Part shown: positions 17,881-29,108 of the stretch, in pieces | How the letters are laid out: each line of letters opens with the position of its first letter | Position numbering within the stretch: the first letter of the stretch is position 1 | DNA from: Exiguobacterium profundum | GTDB taxonomy: Bacteria; Bacillota; Bacilli; Exiguobacteriales; Exiguobacteriaceae | Direction of reading: 5' to 3' | Assembly (NCBI RefSeq): GCF_001909285.1 | Contig: NZ_MRSV01000001.1 | Coordinates: forward strand, 1,473,641-1,537,640 | DNA length: 64,000 nucleotides | The notes under the pieces: generated by a model | Databases searched by the model: none | What the model was told of the DNA's origin: nothing | What the model saw: the letters and a program-made list of their open reading frames with translations, nothing else | Made by a program: the position numbers and the translations under genes

Positions 17881-18486
17881 TTATAAGACGAGATCTCGAT
17901 AGAGCGGTGTAAGGCGACCGAACGTGTCTTCGACTAATGCAAGGAACGCGTCTTCGTTTTGAAGAATCGATGCATCGGCAGGAAGTTGACGGCCGATCAA
18001 GAAATCAGCCTTTTTCACAGTGCCGAATCGCTCAAGTAGCGATTGAATGTCTTCAGTTGACGTATCTTCAACAAGTAACGCTTCTTTTTTCATATGGTCT
18101 CCCGCGATATGGAAATCAGGGAATGTTGATTTCAAATCGATTTGTTGCAGGTGTTTCGCGATGGCGTCCTTGTTCGGCATCTCATAGATGAACGCTAGCC
18201 AGATGAAGACACGATCGTCGAAAAGCCCAACTTGTAAGTGCGGATGTTTTTTGTACCCACGTTTGTCGTGACAAATCGCCATCCACGTATCTTTAGGTGG
18301 GTTCACCGTCCGACGAGCGTGCTTCGCCACATGCAAATAAAGAGGAATACCGACATCAGCTTCAAGCTCTGGCCCGACCTCGTCATAAATCCGATGGAAG
18401 AGCGGTTGAATATCCGAACGGATGCCAGACATTCGTTCGTCGAGTCCATCCTGTTTAAATACATTAAATTGTTTTGTTGTAAACAT
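17881..18486 (-). CDS. DUF1054 (YktB-like) protein
   Basis: Conserved Firmicutes protein of unknown function, 201 aa, cytoplasmic. It starts MFTTKQFNVFKQDGLDERM. Family blocks IPLYLHVAKHARRTVNPPKD, TWMAICHDKRGYKKHPHLQV and VFIWLAFIYEMPNK are present. Start is an ATG behind a GAGGTGA site. It is convergent with hemW and divergent from hrcA, in a place not occupied by yktB in B. subtilis, so it has been relocated or inserted here. Confidence 0.85.
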   Translation of the reverse strand: MFTTKQFNVFKQDGLDERMSGIRSDIQPLFHRIYDEVGPELEADVGIPLYLHVAKHARRTVNPPKDTWMAICHDKRGYKKHPHLQVGLFDDRVFIWLAFIYEMPNKDAIAKHLQQIDLKSTFPDFHIAGDHMKKEALLVEDTSTEDIQSLLERFGTVKKADFLIGRQLPADASILQNEDAFLALVEDTFGRLTPLYRDLVL

Positions 18487-18583
18487 TTAATCACCTCATC
18501 ATCTATTCTACCGAAATGGGCTTTTATTTTCATTTCGTAGGTTTGCTATCGTGAAAAAAGAAAAAAAAATCCGAGTGTATGAA

Positions 18584-18611
18584 TTGACAAATAGTGAGAA
18601 CATGATAATAT
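18584..18611 (+). promoter_or_regulatory. Sigma-A promoter of the hrcA operon
   Basis: TTGACA, a 16-nt spacer and TAATAT, about 12 bases before the CIRCE operator, so HrcA bound at CIRCE would block the start of transcription. Confidence 0.8.
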
Positions 18612-18622
18612 TTGAAGTGTGA

Positions 18623-18649
18623 TTAGCACTCGTTAAATATGAGTGCTAA
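18623..18649 (+). promoter_or_regulatory. CIRCE operator (HrcA binding site)
   Basis: Perfect consensus inverted repeat TTAGCACTC, nine-base spacer, GAGTGCTAA. HrcA bound here represses hrcA-grpE-dnaK-dnaJ until heat shock titrates the chaperonin GroEL away. Confidence 0.98.
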
Positions 18650-18685
18650 TAAAGCGGGGTAACCTTTTCAGAGAGGAGTGATGTT

Positions 18686-19708
18686 GTGCTGACAGATCGA
18701 CAATTGCTCATTCTTCGAGCCATCATTGACGATTACATCCAGACGGCTCAGCCGGTCGGTTCTCGGACATTGTCGAAACGAGACGATTTGACGTTTAGTT
18801 CAGCAACGATTCGGAATGATATGGCCGATTTGGAAGACATGGGGCTGATTGAAAAACCACATACTTCTGCAGGTCGCATCCCGTCAGAGGTCGGCTATCG
18901 ATATTACGTGGACCACCTCGTCGAGAAGCAGATCATCGACGAACGGGAGACAGGTCGACTAGAAGAACGTTTGAAACAATCTTCAAAAGAGTCTGAGATC
19001 CTGATTCGACAAGCTGCAGATCTCCTTTCTGATTTGACCAATTATACGACGGTCGCCCTCGGTCCGAACAGCCAAATGGAAACGTTGGCCCGTGTGGACT
19101 TTATGCCATTAGACGAGCGGCGTGGTGTCGTTCTCATCGTCACGGATCAAGGTCACGTCGAGCATCGTACCGTCATGTTTGAATCGCGTGTCGCTCCTGA
19201 CGTCATCGAGGAAACGATTCGACTGTTGAACGACCGCCTTGTCGGAACGCCAATCGGACAATTGAAAATCCGGATTGGGGAGGAAGTTGCCAAATTGCAA
19301 CTCGCTCAGCGACAGCAGTACGAGAACATGATGCAACTGATTCAATCGACGCTCGGAATCCAAACGCCGTCTTCGCTTTATCTCGGGGGCAAGAAGAAAA
19401 TCTTCAATCAACCCGAGTTTCAGACGCTCGACACGTTACGCCCATTCCTAGAATGGATTGATGAGCAAGAACGATTGACACACTGGCTCGAATCGTTGCC
19501 AAATCGCGAGATTTATGTGAGCATTGGGAGCGAGAACGGAATTGTCGCCCTTCAAAATTGTAGTGTCATCACCTCGGATTATACACTAGACGGAAAAACA
19601 TTCGGTACAATCGCTATGATTGGTCCAACGCGTATGAATTACCGTCATGGTGTCCAAATGATGGGACAAATTATCGAAGCGTTGCGACGAACGAAACTAG
19701 ATGAGTGA
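18686..19708 (+). CDS. hrcA: Heat-inducible transcription repressor HrcA
   Basis: Repressor of class I heat-shock genes. The 340-aa protein has an N-terminal winged helix with [20 protein letters not shown], the recognition region [20 protein letters not shown] and [12 protein letters not shown], then a GAF-like and dimerisation domain. GTG start behind AGAGAGGAG. It is first in its operon, directly downstream of its own operator, giving autoregulation. grpE follows 17 bases after the stop. Confidence 0.97.
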   Translation: MLTDRQLLILRAIIDDYIQTAQPVGSRTLSKRDDLTFSSATIRNDMADLEDMGLIEKPHTSAGRIPSEVGYRYYVDHLVEKQIIDERETGRLEERLKQSSKESEILIRQAADLLSDLTNYTTVALGPNSQMETLARVDFMPLDERRGVVLIVTDQGHVEHRTVMFESRVAPDVIEETIRLLNDRLVGTPIGQLKIRIGEEVAKLQLAQRQQYENMMQLIQSTLGIQTPSSLYLGGKKKIFNQPEFQTLDTLRPFLEWIDEQERLTHWLESLPNREIYVSIGSENGIVALQNCSVITSDYTLDGKTFGTIAMIGPTRMNYRHGVQMMGQIIEALRRTKLDE

Positions 19709-19725
19709 CGGAAAGGAGTTTTACT

Positions 19726-20313
19726 ATGACAGCAGATCACCAAAACGGGCATGAACAAGATGACGTGCTTGAAGAAAAATCTGTAGACTCGACACAAACA
19801 GAAGAGAATGAGTCGACTGAATCAAATGAAGATGAGGTTTTAAATGCTGAGATTGTGGAAGAAAGTTCTGAGGGGACGGACTTACAAAAAGAAATCGAAG
19901 CATTGAAAGCGAGCGAGCTTCGGATTCGTGCCGACTTTGACAACTTCCGTCGTCGGACGAACGAAGAGAACGCCAAACGCGTCAAGTTTGCTTCACAGTC
20001 TGTCATTGAAAAATTGATTCCGCTTATTGACAACTTTGAGCGTGCACTTCAAGTAAACGCAACTTCGGAGGATGCGAAGCAGATTCAATCAGGAGTCGAT
20101 ATGATTCATCGTCAACTGCTTGACGTATTAAATGCTGAGCAAGTCGAAGTGATTGAAGCAGTCGGACAGCCGTTCGACCCGAATTTCCATCAAGCAGTCA
20201 TGCAAGAACCGAGCGATGAGTTCGAGTCAGGTATCGTGACGATGGAGCTTCAAAAAGGATATACGATGCATGGTCGAGTCATTCGCCCGAGCATGGTAAA
20301 AGTCGCAGAATAA
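19726..20313 (+). CDS. grpE: Nucleotide exchange factor GrpE
   Basis: Releases ADP from DnaK during its folding cycle. An acidic, disordered N-terminus (about residues 1-55) is followed by the long dimerisation helix (LRIRADFDNFRRRTNEENAK) and the C-terminal beta domain (EQVEVIEAVGQPFDPNFHQA, GYTMHGRVIRPSMVKV). 195 aa, normal. The ATG behind AAAGGAG is chosen over a reading seven codons longer. dnaK follows after 29 bases. Confidence 0.96.
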   Translation: MTADHQNGHEQDDVLEEKSVDSTQTEENESTESNEDEVLNAEIVEESSEGTDLQKEIEALKASELRIRADFDNFRRRTNEENAKRVKFASQSVIEKLIPLIDNFERALQVNATSEDAKQIQSGVDMIHRQLLDVLNAEQVEVIEAVGQPFDPNFHQAVMQEPSDEFESGIVTMELQKGYTMHGRVIRPSMVKVAE

Positions 20314-20339
20314 CACTACTTAACGAGACGGAGGAATAA

Positions 20340-22169
<1,830 letters not shown>

Positions 22170-22190
22170 ACAGCCGTTGTAAAGGAGAGC

Positions 22191-22219
22191 GCCAAAGCAG
22201 GTTTCTGCTTTGGCTCTTT
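22191..22219 (+). terminator. Intercistronic hairpin between dnaK and dnaJ (partial terminator)
   Basis: Perfect stem GCCAAAGCAG / CTGCTTTGGC with a 4-nt loop, followed only by TCTTTCC. The weak T tract suggests partial termination or an mRNA processing or stability element that lowers dnaJ output relative to dnaK. Confidence 0.6.
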
Positions 22220-22279
22220 CCATGTTAAGGTAGAATCGGTAAAATCGATACGTAGTTAGTGAGGATAGGAGCGAGAATA

Positions 22280-23386
22280 GTGGCGAAACGAGATTATTAT
22301 GAAGTGCTCGGGCTCGACAAGTCGGCCTCAGCACAAGACATCAAGCGGGCATATCGAAAATTAGCCCGTCAATATCACCCGGACATCAACCAAGAAGCAG
22401 ATGCTGCCGACAAGTTCAAAGAGATTGGTGAAGCGTATGAAGTACTCTCAGACGAACAGAAACGGTCCCAGTATGACCGATTCGGTTTCGAAGGGGCCAA
22501 TCAGTTCGGCGGTGGAGGTGACTTCCAAGGCGGCTTCGGAGATATCTTTGACATGTTTTTTGGAGGCGGTGGGCGCCGTCAAGATCCGAATGCACCACGT
22601 CGCGGTGAAGACTACCAGTACGTCGTCGATCTCGACTTCATGGAAAGTGTCACAGGTAAAACAGAGACGATTGAACTCGAAATCGAAGTAGAATGTGACA
22701 CGTGTATGGGAAGCGGAGCAAAACCGGGCACGAAACCGGAAACGTGTAACCGATGTGGCGGTAGCGGCGTCGAAACGGTCGAACAGAACACGATTCTCGG
22801 TCGTATGGTCAATCAGCGTCCATGTAGCCAGTGTCACGGAAGTGGTAAGACAAAAAAAGAAAAATGTCCGACTTGCCATGGTTCAGGTCATGTGAAGAAG
22901 AAACAAACCGTCGAGGTCAAAATCCCAGCCGGTATCGATAACGGTCAACAGATTCGTCTCTCTGGTAAAGGTGGTCCAGGCGTGAACGGTGGTCCAGCAG
23001 GAGACTTATACGTCGTCGTTCGTGTCAGAGCACATGAGATCTTTGAACGTGTCGACCAACACATCGCAATGGATATGCCAATTACATTCGCCCAGGCTGC
23101 TCTCGGTGCGGAAATCGAAGTACCAACAGTTCACGGTAATGTGAGCTTGAAAGTACCTGCAGGGACACAAACCGGTTCGAAATTCCGTTTACGCGGTAAA
23201 GGAATGCCGAGTGTTCGTGGTGGTGCAAATGGTGACCAGTATGTCAGTGTCATCGTGATGACGCCGAAAAACATGACAGACCGTCAAAAAGAGTTACTGC
23301 GTGAATTTGAAGAAATTAGCGGAGAGTCCGGTGTCGAAGAGGAACATGGCATGTTCCAAAAAAAAAAAAAGTTCTTTAGTCACTAA
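22280..23386 (+). CDS. dnaJ: Co-chaperone DnaJ (Hsp40)
   Basis: Stimulates DnaK ATPase and delivers substrates. The 368-aa protein has a J domain with the HPD motif in [10 protein letters not shown], then a Gly/Phe-rich region. Four zinc repeats follow ([32 protein letters not shown]), then the substrate-binding C-terminal domains. The GTG start ([12 protein letters not shown]) sits behind GGAG; a longer reading lacks support. The C-terminus [11 protein letters not shown] is encoded across a pure run of 13 A (23358-23370), discussed separately. Confidence 0.97.
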   Translation: MAKRDYYEVLGLDKSASAQDIKRAYRKLARQYHPDINQEADAADKFKEIGEAYEVLSDEQKRSQYDRFGFEGANQFGGGGDFQGGFGDIFDMFFGGGGRRQDPNAPRRGEDYQYVVDLDFMESVTGKTETIELEIEVECDTCMGSGAKPGTKPETCNRCGGSGVETVEQNTILGRMVNQRPCSQCHGSGKTKKEKCPTCHGSGHVKKKQTVEVKIPAGIDNGQQIRLSGKGGPGVNGGPAGDLYVVVRVRAHEIFERVDQHIAMDMPITFAQAALGAEIEVPTVHGNVSLKVPAGTQTGSKFRLRGKGMPSVRGGANGDQYVSVIVMTPKNMTDRQKELLREFEEISGESGVEEEHGMFQKKKKFFSH

Positions 23387-23404
23387 AAGGAGTGTGTACG
23401 AACG

Positions 23405-24343
23405 ATGAAATGGTCTGAAATTTGTGTCCACACGACACAACTTGCGGTAGAAGCAGTATCCAATTTACTACACGAAGTGGGGGCACAAGGTGTCGTCATC
23501 GAGGACGTGGAAGATTTCGACAGAATGATGGCGGAGGACCATTTCGGAGAAATTTGGGACGTTTCGGATCGTGAAACGTATCCAACTTCTGGCGTACACG
23601 TCAAAGCGTATGTCCCGGCCTCAGGTGATTTTCAAGATTTACTTTCGAATCTTAAAAAAGAAATCGAACGACTTCGCACGATGCTCGACATCGGATCTGG
23701 AGACGTCAAGGTCGCTGAAATCGATGAAGAGGACTGGGCACACTCTTGGAAGCAGTATTATAAGCCGGTAAAGATTTCGCAACAACTAACCATCGTTCCT
23801 TTATGGGAAGAGTACACCCCGCAGCCGGAAGAGAATGTGATTTTGCTTGACCCGGGTATGGCGTTTGGCACAGGAACGCATCCGACGACAATGCTCTGCA
23901 TTCAAGCGATTGAGAACTACATCCAGGAAGGTGACCGTGTCATTGATGTCGGTACAGGATCGGGTGTATTGTCGATTGCAGCAGCAAAACTTGGTGCAAC
24001 GAAGGTAAAGGCACTAGACTTAGACTCGGTCGCAGTCGAAGCTGCTCGTCAAAACGTTGAGACGAACGGAGTGGGCGAACTCGTTCAAGTGGACACAGGT
24101 GATCTTCTGAAAGGTGTGGAAGGCGAGTACGATTTAGTCGTAGCGAACATTCTTGCTGACGTCATTCTCCTTTTCATCGAAGACGCCTATGCACGTACGA
24201 AGTCAGGTGGGCGCTTCATCACCTCTGGAATTATCGGAGAGAAGCGGGCTGAAGTGACGAATGCTTTGGTCGCTGTTGGATTTGAGATTGAAGAGACGCG
24301 CGTGATGGAAGACTGGGTCGCGATTATCGCCAAGAAGGGGTAA
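23405..24343 (+). CDS. prmA: Ribosomal protein L11 methyltransferase
   Basis: SAM-dependent lysine methyltransferase acting on L11. The 312-aa protein has an N-terminal substrate domain (KWSEICVHTTQLAVEAVSNL) and a Rossmann methyltransferase domain with LLDPGMAFGTGTHPTT, IDVGTGSGVLSIAAAKLGA and the DLVVANILADV motif. Position after dnaJ and before rsmE matches Bacillus (yqeT-yqeU). It starts 18 bases after dnaJ and is probably a heat-shock operon member. Confidence 0.95.
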   Translation: MKWSEICVHTTQLAVEAVSNLLHEVGAQGVVIEDVEDFDRMMAEDHFGEIWDVSDRETYPTSGVHVKAYVPASGDFQDLLSNLKKEIERLRTMLDIGSGDVKVAEIDEEDWAHSWKQYYKPVKISQQLTIVPLWEEYTPQPEENVILLDPGMAFGTGTHPTTMLCIQAIENYIQEGDRVIDVGTGSGVLSIAAAKLGATKVKALDLDSVAVEAARQNVETNGVGELVQVDTGDLLKGVEGEYDLVVANILADVILLFIEDAYARTKSGGRFITSGIIGEKRAEVTNALVAVGFEIEETRVMEDWVAIIAKKG

Positions 24344-24346
24344 GTT

Positions 24347-25096
24347 ATGCAACGTTATTTTTTGACAAAAGAAGCCTTTAAAGGCGAAACGGTGACCCTT
24401 CCTTCAGATGTGGTCCACCACATCGGTACAGTCTTACGACAAGGTCCTGGATATGAGATGGTCCTGTTGGATGGTACAGGTGTTGAGTATGCCTGTGTCG
24501 TGACATCGCTTGAGAAGAAGAGCGGGGAAGCGAAAGTCACGTCATCGCGACAGGCGACGACTGAGTTGCCAATCGAGGTGACTTTGGCGTATGCACTCCC
24601 GAAAGGGGACAAAGTCGAGTTCGTCGCCCAAAAAGCGACGGAGCTTGGCGTCCACCATCTGTTGCTGTTCGAATCAGCGCGCTCTGTCGCCAAATGGGAT
24701 GGAAAAAAAGCTCCGAAAAAAGTGGAGCGGATTCAAAAGATTATGCAAGAAGCGGCTGAACAATCCTATCGTGCCGTTGTACCGACGTGTTCCTACATCT
24801 CTCCGAAAGAGCTTCATCAGAAAATGGAGGGCTATGATGCCGTCATCATCGCGTACGAAGAGTCGGCAAAAGAAGGGGAACAGTCTGCTTTCGCACAACT
24901 GTTGACTCAACTGAAACCGAAACAACGCGTTCTCGTCATCACGGGACCTGAAGGTGGATTCGATATGAATGAAATCAATCAATGGACTCAGGCTGGAGCG
25001 ACTGCATGTGCATTTGGACCACGCATTCTTCGGTCTGAAACGGCGCCGCTTTATGCATTATCTGCGATTTCTTTCGCGCTTGAACTCAACAAATGA
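24347..25096 (+). CDS. rsmE: 16S rRNA m3U1498 methyltransferase
   Basis: SPOUT-class RNA methyltransferase of 249 aa. N-terminal PUA-like domain (MQRYFLTKEAF, HHIGTVLRQGPGYEMVLLDG) and C-terminal trefoil-knot domain with EFVAQKATELGVH, KIMQEAAEQSYR, ITGPEGGFDMNEI and LGPRILRSETAPLYALSAIS-like end. It starts three bases after prmA. In Bacillus mtaB (yqeV) follows; here a terminator and a secreted protease gene on the other strand follow instead. Confidence 0.95.
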   Translation: MQRYFLTKEAFKGETVTLPSDVVHHIGTVLRQGPGYEMVLLDGTGVEYACVVTSLEKKSGEAKVTSSRQATTELPIEVTLAYALPKGDKVEFVAQKATELGVHHLLLFESARSVAKWDGKKAPKKVERIQKIMQEAAEQSYRAVVPTCSYISPKELHQKMEGYDAVIIAYEESAKEGEQSAFAQLLTQLKPKQRVLVITGPEGGFDMNEINQWTQAGATACAFGPRILRSETAPLYALSAISFALELNK

Positions 25097-25103
25097 CATG
25101 AAA

Positions 25104-25136
25104 AACGGATGACCTGATTGAGGTCATCCGTTTTTT
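25104..25136. terminator. Bidirectional terminator between rsmE and the subtilase gene
   Basis: AACGGATGACCT / AGGTCATCCGTT stem with a 5-nt loop, six T to the right and a run of A to the left, between convergent genes. Confidence 0.9.
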
Positions 25137-25143
25137 GTATCGC

Positions 25144-28100
25144 TTATTTTTTGTTAATTGTAATTACTTTTTTCGTGACGTTCCCGGCAAGGTCGGTCAC
25201 TTCGAACGTGAAGGTATTCTTTCCTTTCGCTGTCACTGGAAGTGTGATTGTTCCCGTGCGTGAGAATGCACGCATCGCGTATGGTTCTTTCAACGTATAG
25301 TTCCATTTCAAGTCCCCGTTGACCCGAAGCTTGATTTCGTCGAAGTTATCCTTTACTTGAACTTTCACGTTTACAGACTTCTGTTTAGCCGATACGTTCT
25401 TCGGTACGTTTGTCACCGACAATGTTGCTTTCGTAGAGTCGACAAAGATTGGGCGGACGAAGTTCGTCACGTTCCCAGCAGTGTCTTCTGCGACAAAGCG
25501 GACTTTGTGGAAACCATCCTTATATGTGCGTGTCGTATTGAACGTATATTGTTTCGCTGACGCGTCATATTTGAGTGGTACGTCGACCCCGTCTACCGTG
25601 AACGATGCGATTTCAGAGGCATCCTTGATTTGACCGATCAATGGAACGATGGATGTACCGTAAGGAGACAAGGCGAGTGGTGCATCGACAAAGATACCAG
25701 GTTTGGCCGCATCATTTTCTGTTGAAACATTTCGAGTGATCACGTTCCCGGCATTGTCTGACACGCGAACTGAAAGCTGATCTGTAGTCTCGAGCGGCTG
25801 TTCAAGTGTGAAGTTCGCTGAAGCTTTCGCTTCTTTTGCCACGACTTTCCCGTTGATGAGGAATTCGATACCGTTGATTCCAGCAAAGTCATCCGACGCT
25901 TTGACGCTTGCTACGTTGTCGTCCCAACGAAGCGTGAAGCGTGGGTCTGTGTAATCTACTTTGACAGGAATGCGCATCGTTTGAGCTTGTTTCTTCATGT
26001 AATCGATGCTTGCTTCGATTTCATAGTAATATGTGCCTTTTGGCGCCATCTTCCCATTCAATTTTCCGTCCCAAGCGTTATCCGCTGCGTAATAGTAATA
26101 ATCACCACTTCCGCCATCGAAGTAGTTCTTTCTCAATTCGTCTTCCATCTTGAGGGTGCGAAGGACGTTCCCTTTCTCATCTACGACGCGATATTTGATG
26201 TCTTTCGCATTGCGTAATAGCGAGAAGACTGGAGTAGCCGTATCTTTCGACCCGTCTCCGTCCGGTGAAATGGCAACCGCTTCGCTAGCCACAGATTCAT
26301 CTAGTTTTTCACCTAAGTAGTTTCCTTCTGCATCCACCAATCCAGAGACGCCATAGAATGCGCCTTCTCCATAGATTGTCTCGTCAAAGATCGGCGCTTT
26401 GCCCCAATCCCCTTCAAATCCGACGATTGGAACGACGAGAGATGGATGACCGTCTGTACCGCGCGGATCAGTCAAACGAAGGAATCCGTCGACGAAATAG
26501 CCGTTCTCAAAGACAGATTTAGCGGATACAGTGCCTTCCAATGTTTCAGGATTCAACACTTTTGCTTTCGAGACATCGATTGAAACGTTAATTTCCTTCT
26601 TCTGTTTTGCTTTCAACGTGACTTTACTTGTGTTTGATCCGTTAATTTTAATGATCGCTTGTTGAAGTGCTTGCGCTTCCATCGCATTTTGAACGATTCC
26701 GTCTTTGTTTTTGACAGCGAGATCCGTTTGCAACGATGCGGCTACATCATAAGTTAACGATTCAGTCGACGTGTTCTCGACGACGATCGTGAACGATGCT
26801 TTGCTCTTCGACAACTCTTTTAAAGCGACTTTTGCTTCTTTTGTCGACTTCTCATATGCGACAGCAGGAGAGGTGACGGCTGCATGCAATTGCATGAGAC
26901 CTGCTCCGGCCCGACGTGGTGAGTATGGGAGTGATTGTTTCAATTCTTGGTTATACGGTCCGATATCTGTGACAGGCTTCGACGTGTTGAGTAACAAGTT
27001 TTTCGCCATCGTGACACGTGCTTTTCCACTCAATTTGAAGTCACGGTCCACACGCTCAAGGACGAGGGCCGCCCCTCCGGCAACGTGTGGTGCTGCCATC
27101 GATGTTCCGCTCATCAACCCATATTGGTTATCGTTGAACGTAGAGAAAATTTGGCCACCTGGAGCAGAAAGCTCTGGCTTGAAGTCAAGGTTCGGTGTGA
27201 CGCCCCACGATGTGAAATCAGACATCGCACCGGCTGAACGGTTATTGACACTGATGCGGTCACCGGCAAACGTCACTTGAAGCGGACCGTCTGCTAACTT
27301 GTCTTTCAGTTCATTTCCGTCCTGGATGCTGAGTGAAGCCATCGGAATTTGAGGTTGATCGAGAGCCATCGAGACATAATCGCCGTGCCCGACCGCACCA
27401 CGTACGATGACACCTGCTGCCCCTTGCGCTTCAGCTGTTTTTTGGATCTGCGTGTAGAAGTAACCGCCGTCGCGAACAGCAAGGACGAGTTTTCCTTTTA
27501 CGTCCTTTCCTTCATAATTCTCCGGTTGTCCGTCTCCGACATATACGATGTCGTATGTTCCTTCTTTGAAGGCAGGACCGTCTTGTTTCTTCCATCCAAT
27601 CTTCTCATCACCGACTCGGAATGCATCCAATTGAATTTGATCGTTCTCAAGAGAGGCGACCGATGTAGATGCTTGACTGACACTCGGCGCCCCAACGACG
27701 CCCGTATCTGGGTTTGAAGCAGTCGGCAAGTCAAATCCGTGACCGAAGTATGCGGAGTTCCCAGCAGAAATCGACATAAAGATGCCGTTGTCGACAGCAC
27801 GTTGAACGGCTTGTTGCTCTGGAGAATCGGCATCGACGAAACCGGCTGTTGATCCGAGGCTCATGTTGATGACGTCAGCACCGAGTTTAATGGCATCATC
27901 AATTGCTTTTATGTAGATATCTCCATATGTAGACGCATAGTTCGGGTCGTTACTGAATACTTTCAATCCCAAAATTTGTGCTTCCGGTGCGACACCTTTG
28001 ATCCCACCGTTTTCTAGGTCACCGTTTGCGGCAACTGTACCGGAAACGTGTTGTCCGTGCATTGAAGCGCCAGGTGAATCATCTTTGATGTCATCGTTCT

Positions 28101-28800
28101 CATCGTAGTAGTTATATGCGTATGGAACTTTCTCGTTGACGTATTCGCCTGGGAGACCGAACGATGTGATGGCTTGATTGACTTCTGATTGAGTCAATTC
28201 TGCCGTTTTAGCGTCGGTGATCTTATAATCCCGGTGCTCAGGGTCGATTCCAGAATCGATGACAGCGACGACAGTACCTTCTCCGGCAAATCCGTAATCT
28301 CCCCACGTTTGTTCGGCTTGAACCATGCCGTTACTCGTGATCATATCCGGTTTGACTTCAGGGCGCTCGTACTCGTTGACAATGTGAACGGTCGCCACTT
28401 CAGGTAATGCTTCGACTTTGGCGATTTCACTTGTAGATAAGAATGTAGAGAAGCCATTAAAGACGGTCGTGAACTCTTCAATCGGTGTAGCGGTTACGCC
28501 TTGTTTCTTCAAGGCAGATTTGGCACGTTTTTGCTCCGATTGTACAGATTGTTGTGCCTTATTTTGCTCTGATTTCGACAATTCATTAAATTTCTTCCCT
28601 TTTTGAGCGGCTTTTGCAATGGCAGGATCCCCGACGAGCTCTACAACGACCCGAACTTTTTTCTGTTTTTTTTCAAGAACCAATTTCGGTTTAACGGAAG
28701 CTTCTGCTGAAACAGAAGTTGTTCCAGCTTGAATCAGTGCAGGTGACAAGGCGATACATGTGGCGAGTGAAGCGTTTAAATAGATTTTTTTTCGTGACAA
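25144..28800 (-). CDS. Large secreted subtilisin-like serine protease (Vpr-like, S8)
   Basis: Extracellular protease of 1218 aa. Order: Sec signal peptide (about 1-34, ending SVSAEA), I9 propeptide/inhibitor (about 48-145), S8 catalytic domain with Asp182 (VVAVIDSGID), His248 (HGQHVSG), oxyanion Asn348 and Ser567 (GTSMAAPHVAGG). A PA domain is inserted at about 415-510. A Fn3-like domain follows, then about 500 residues of beta-sandwich, Ig-like repeats rich in DxAGN motifs (SVRVSDNAGN, RFVAEDTAGNVTNF, TFEVTDLAGNVTKK). No LPXTG or membrane anchor, so probably released. TTG start behind AGGGGG. All catalytic residues are intact. The repeated C-terminal sandwiches are longer than in B. subtilis Vpr (about 806 aa) and may bind substrate or cell wall. 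Confidence 0.92.
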   Translation of the reverse strand: MSRKKIYLNASLATCIALSPALIQAGTTSVSAEASVKPKLVLEKKQKKVRVVVELVGDPAIAKAAQKGKKFNELSKSEQNKAQQSVQSEQKRAKSALKKQGVTATPIEEFTTVFNGFSTFLSTSEIAKVEALPEVATVHIVNEYERPEVKPDMITSNGMVQAEQTWGDYGFAGEGTVVAVIDSGIDPEHRDYKITDAKTAELTQSEVNQAITSFGLPGEYVNEKVPYAYNYYDENDDIKDDSPGASMHGQHVSGTVAANGDLENGGIKGVAPEAQILGLKVFSNDPNYASTYGDIYIKAIDDAIKLGADVINMSLGSTAGFVDADSPEQQAVQRAVDNGIFMSISAGNSAYFGHGFDLPTASNPDTGVVGAPSVSQASTSVASLENDQIQLDAFRVGDEKIGWKKQDGPAFKEGTYDIVYVGDGQPENYEGKDVKGKLVLAVRDGGYFYTQIQKTAEAQGAAGVIVRGAVGHGDYVSMALDQPQIPMASLSIQDGNELKDKLADGPLQVTFAGDRISVNNRSAGAMSDFTSWGVTPNLDFKPELSAPGGQIFSTFNDNQYGLMSGTSMAAPHVAGGAALVLERVDRDFKLSGKARVTMAKNLLLNTSKPVTDIGPYNQELKQSLPYSPRRAGAGLMQLHAAVTSPAVAYEKSTKEAKVALKELSKSKASFTIVVENTSTESLTYDVAASLQTDLAVKNKDGIVQNAMEAQALQQAIIKINGSNTSKVTLKAKQKKEINVSIDVSKAKVLNPETLEGTVSAKSVFENGYFVDGFLRLTDPRGTDGHPSLVVPIVGFEGDWGKAPIFDETIYGEGAFYGVSGLVDAEGNYLGEKLDESVASEAVAISPDGDGSKDTATPVFSLLRNAKDIKYRVVDEKGNVLRTLKMEDELRKNYFDGGSGDYYYYAADNAWDGKLNGKMAPKGTYYYEIEASIDYMKKQAQTMRIPVKVDYTDPRFTLRWDDNVASVKASDDFAGINGIEFLINGKVVAKEAKASANFTLEQPLETTDQLSVRVSDNAGNVITRNVSTENDAAKPGIFVDAPLALSPYGTSIVPLIGQIKDASEIASFTVDGVDVPLKYDASAKQYTFNTTRTYKDGFHKVRFVAEDTAGNVTNFVRPIFVDSTKATLSVTNVPKNVSAKQKSVNVKVQVKDNFDEIKLRVNGDLKWNYTLKEPYAMRAFSRTGTITLPVTAKGKNTFTFEVTDLAGNVTKKVITINKK

Positions 28801-29108
28801 CGTATGGACCCCCTAAAATTTGTTATTACCTGTAAAAAATAAAGCATAGACTTACATTGAGAATTATCATATCGCTATTCAGATAAAAAAGAGTGGATTT
28901 ATTTGTAAAATAGGTAAGTGTTTTTGCACAAATTTTAATGTTCTGACAATTACTAAAGACCTAACACATAAGACCTATATCCAATTGCATATGATGCGTG
29001 AATCTAGCGAATGACTTGAAATGAAAAAAAAAACCTGTTAATGTAACGTTAAAGTTAAATACCAATAAAACATATCAAATTAGTAAGAATTAAGATTGGG
29101 GTAGCGAT
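28801..29108. other. 308-bp AT-rich divergent intergenic region
   Basis: Very AT-rich region between the subtilase gene and the sulfur operon. It contains the promoter called at 29016-29044 for the rightward operon, a run of ten A inside that promoter's spacer, and no ORF with a ribosome binding site. The subtilase promoter must lie here, but no reverse-strand match was convincing. No S-box, T-box or other riboswitch fold is apparent. A CymR-type site would be expected for the sulfur operon but cannot be assigned by eye. Confidence 0.6.
29016..29044 (+). promoter_or_regulatory. Probable sigma-A promoter of the luxS-mccAB operon
   Basis: TTGAAA, a 17-nt spacer that includes ten A, and TAATGT. 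The leader is about 55 bases, too short for a SAM riboswitch. Confidence 0.6.

Noticed and set aside
25144..28800. Several plus-strand ORFs inside the subtilase gene, up to 169 codons (26771-27280)
   Set aside because: No ribosome binding sites, no recognisable domains, and composition explained by the reverse-strand gene with intact catalytic motifs.
28850..28880. Possible Fur or PerR box (TGAGAATTATCA) in the subtilase upstream region
   Set aside because: Only one good half-site; the inverted repeat is too poor to call.
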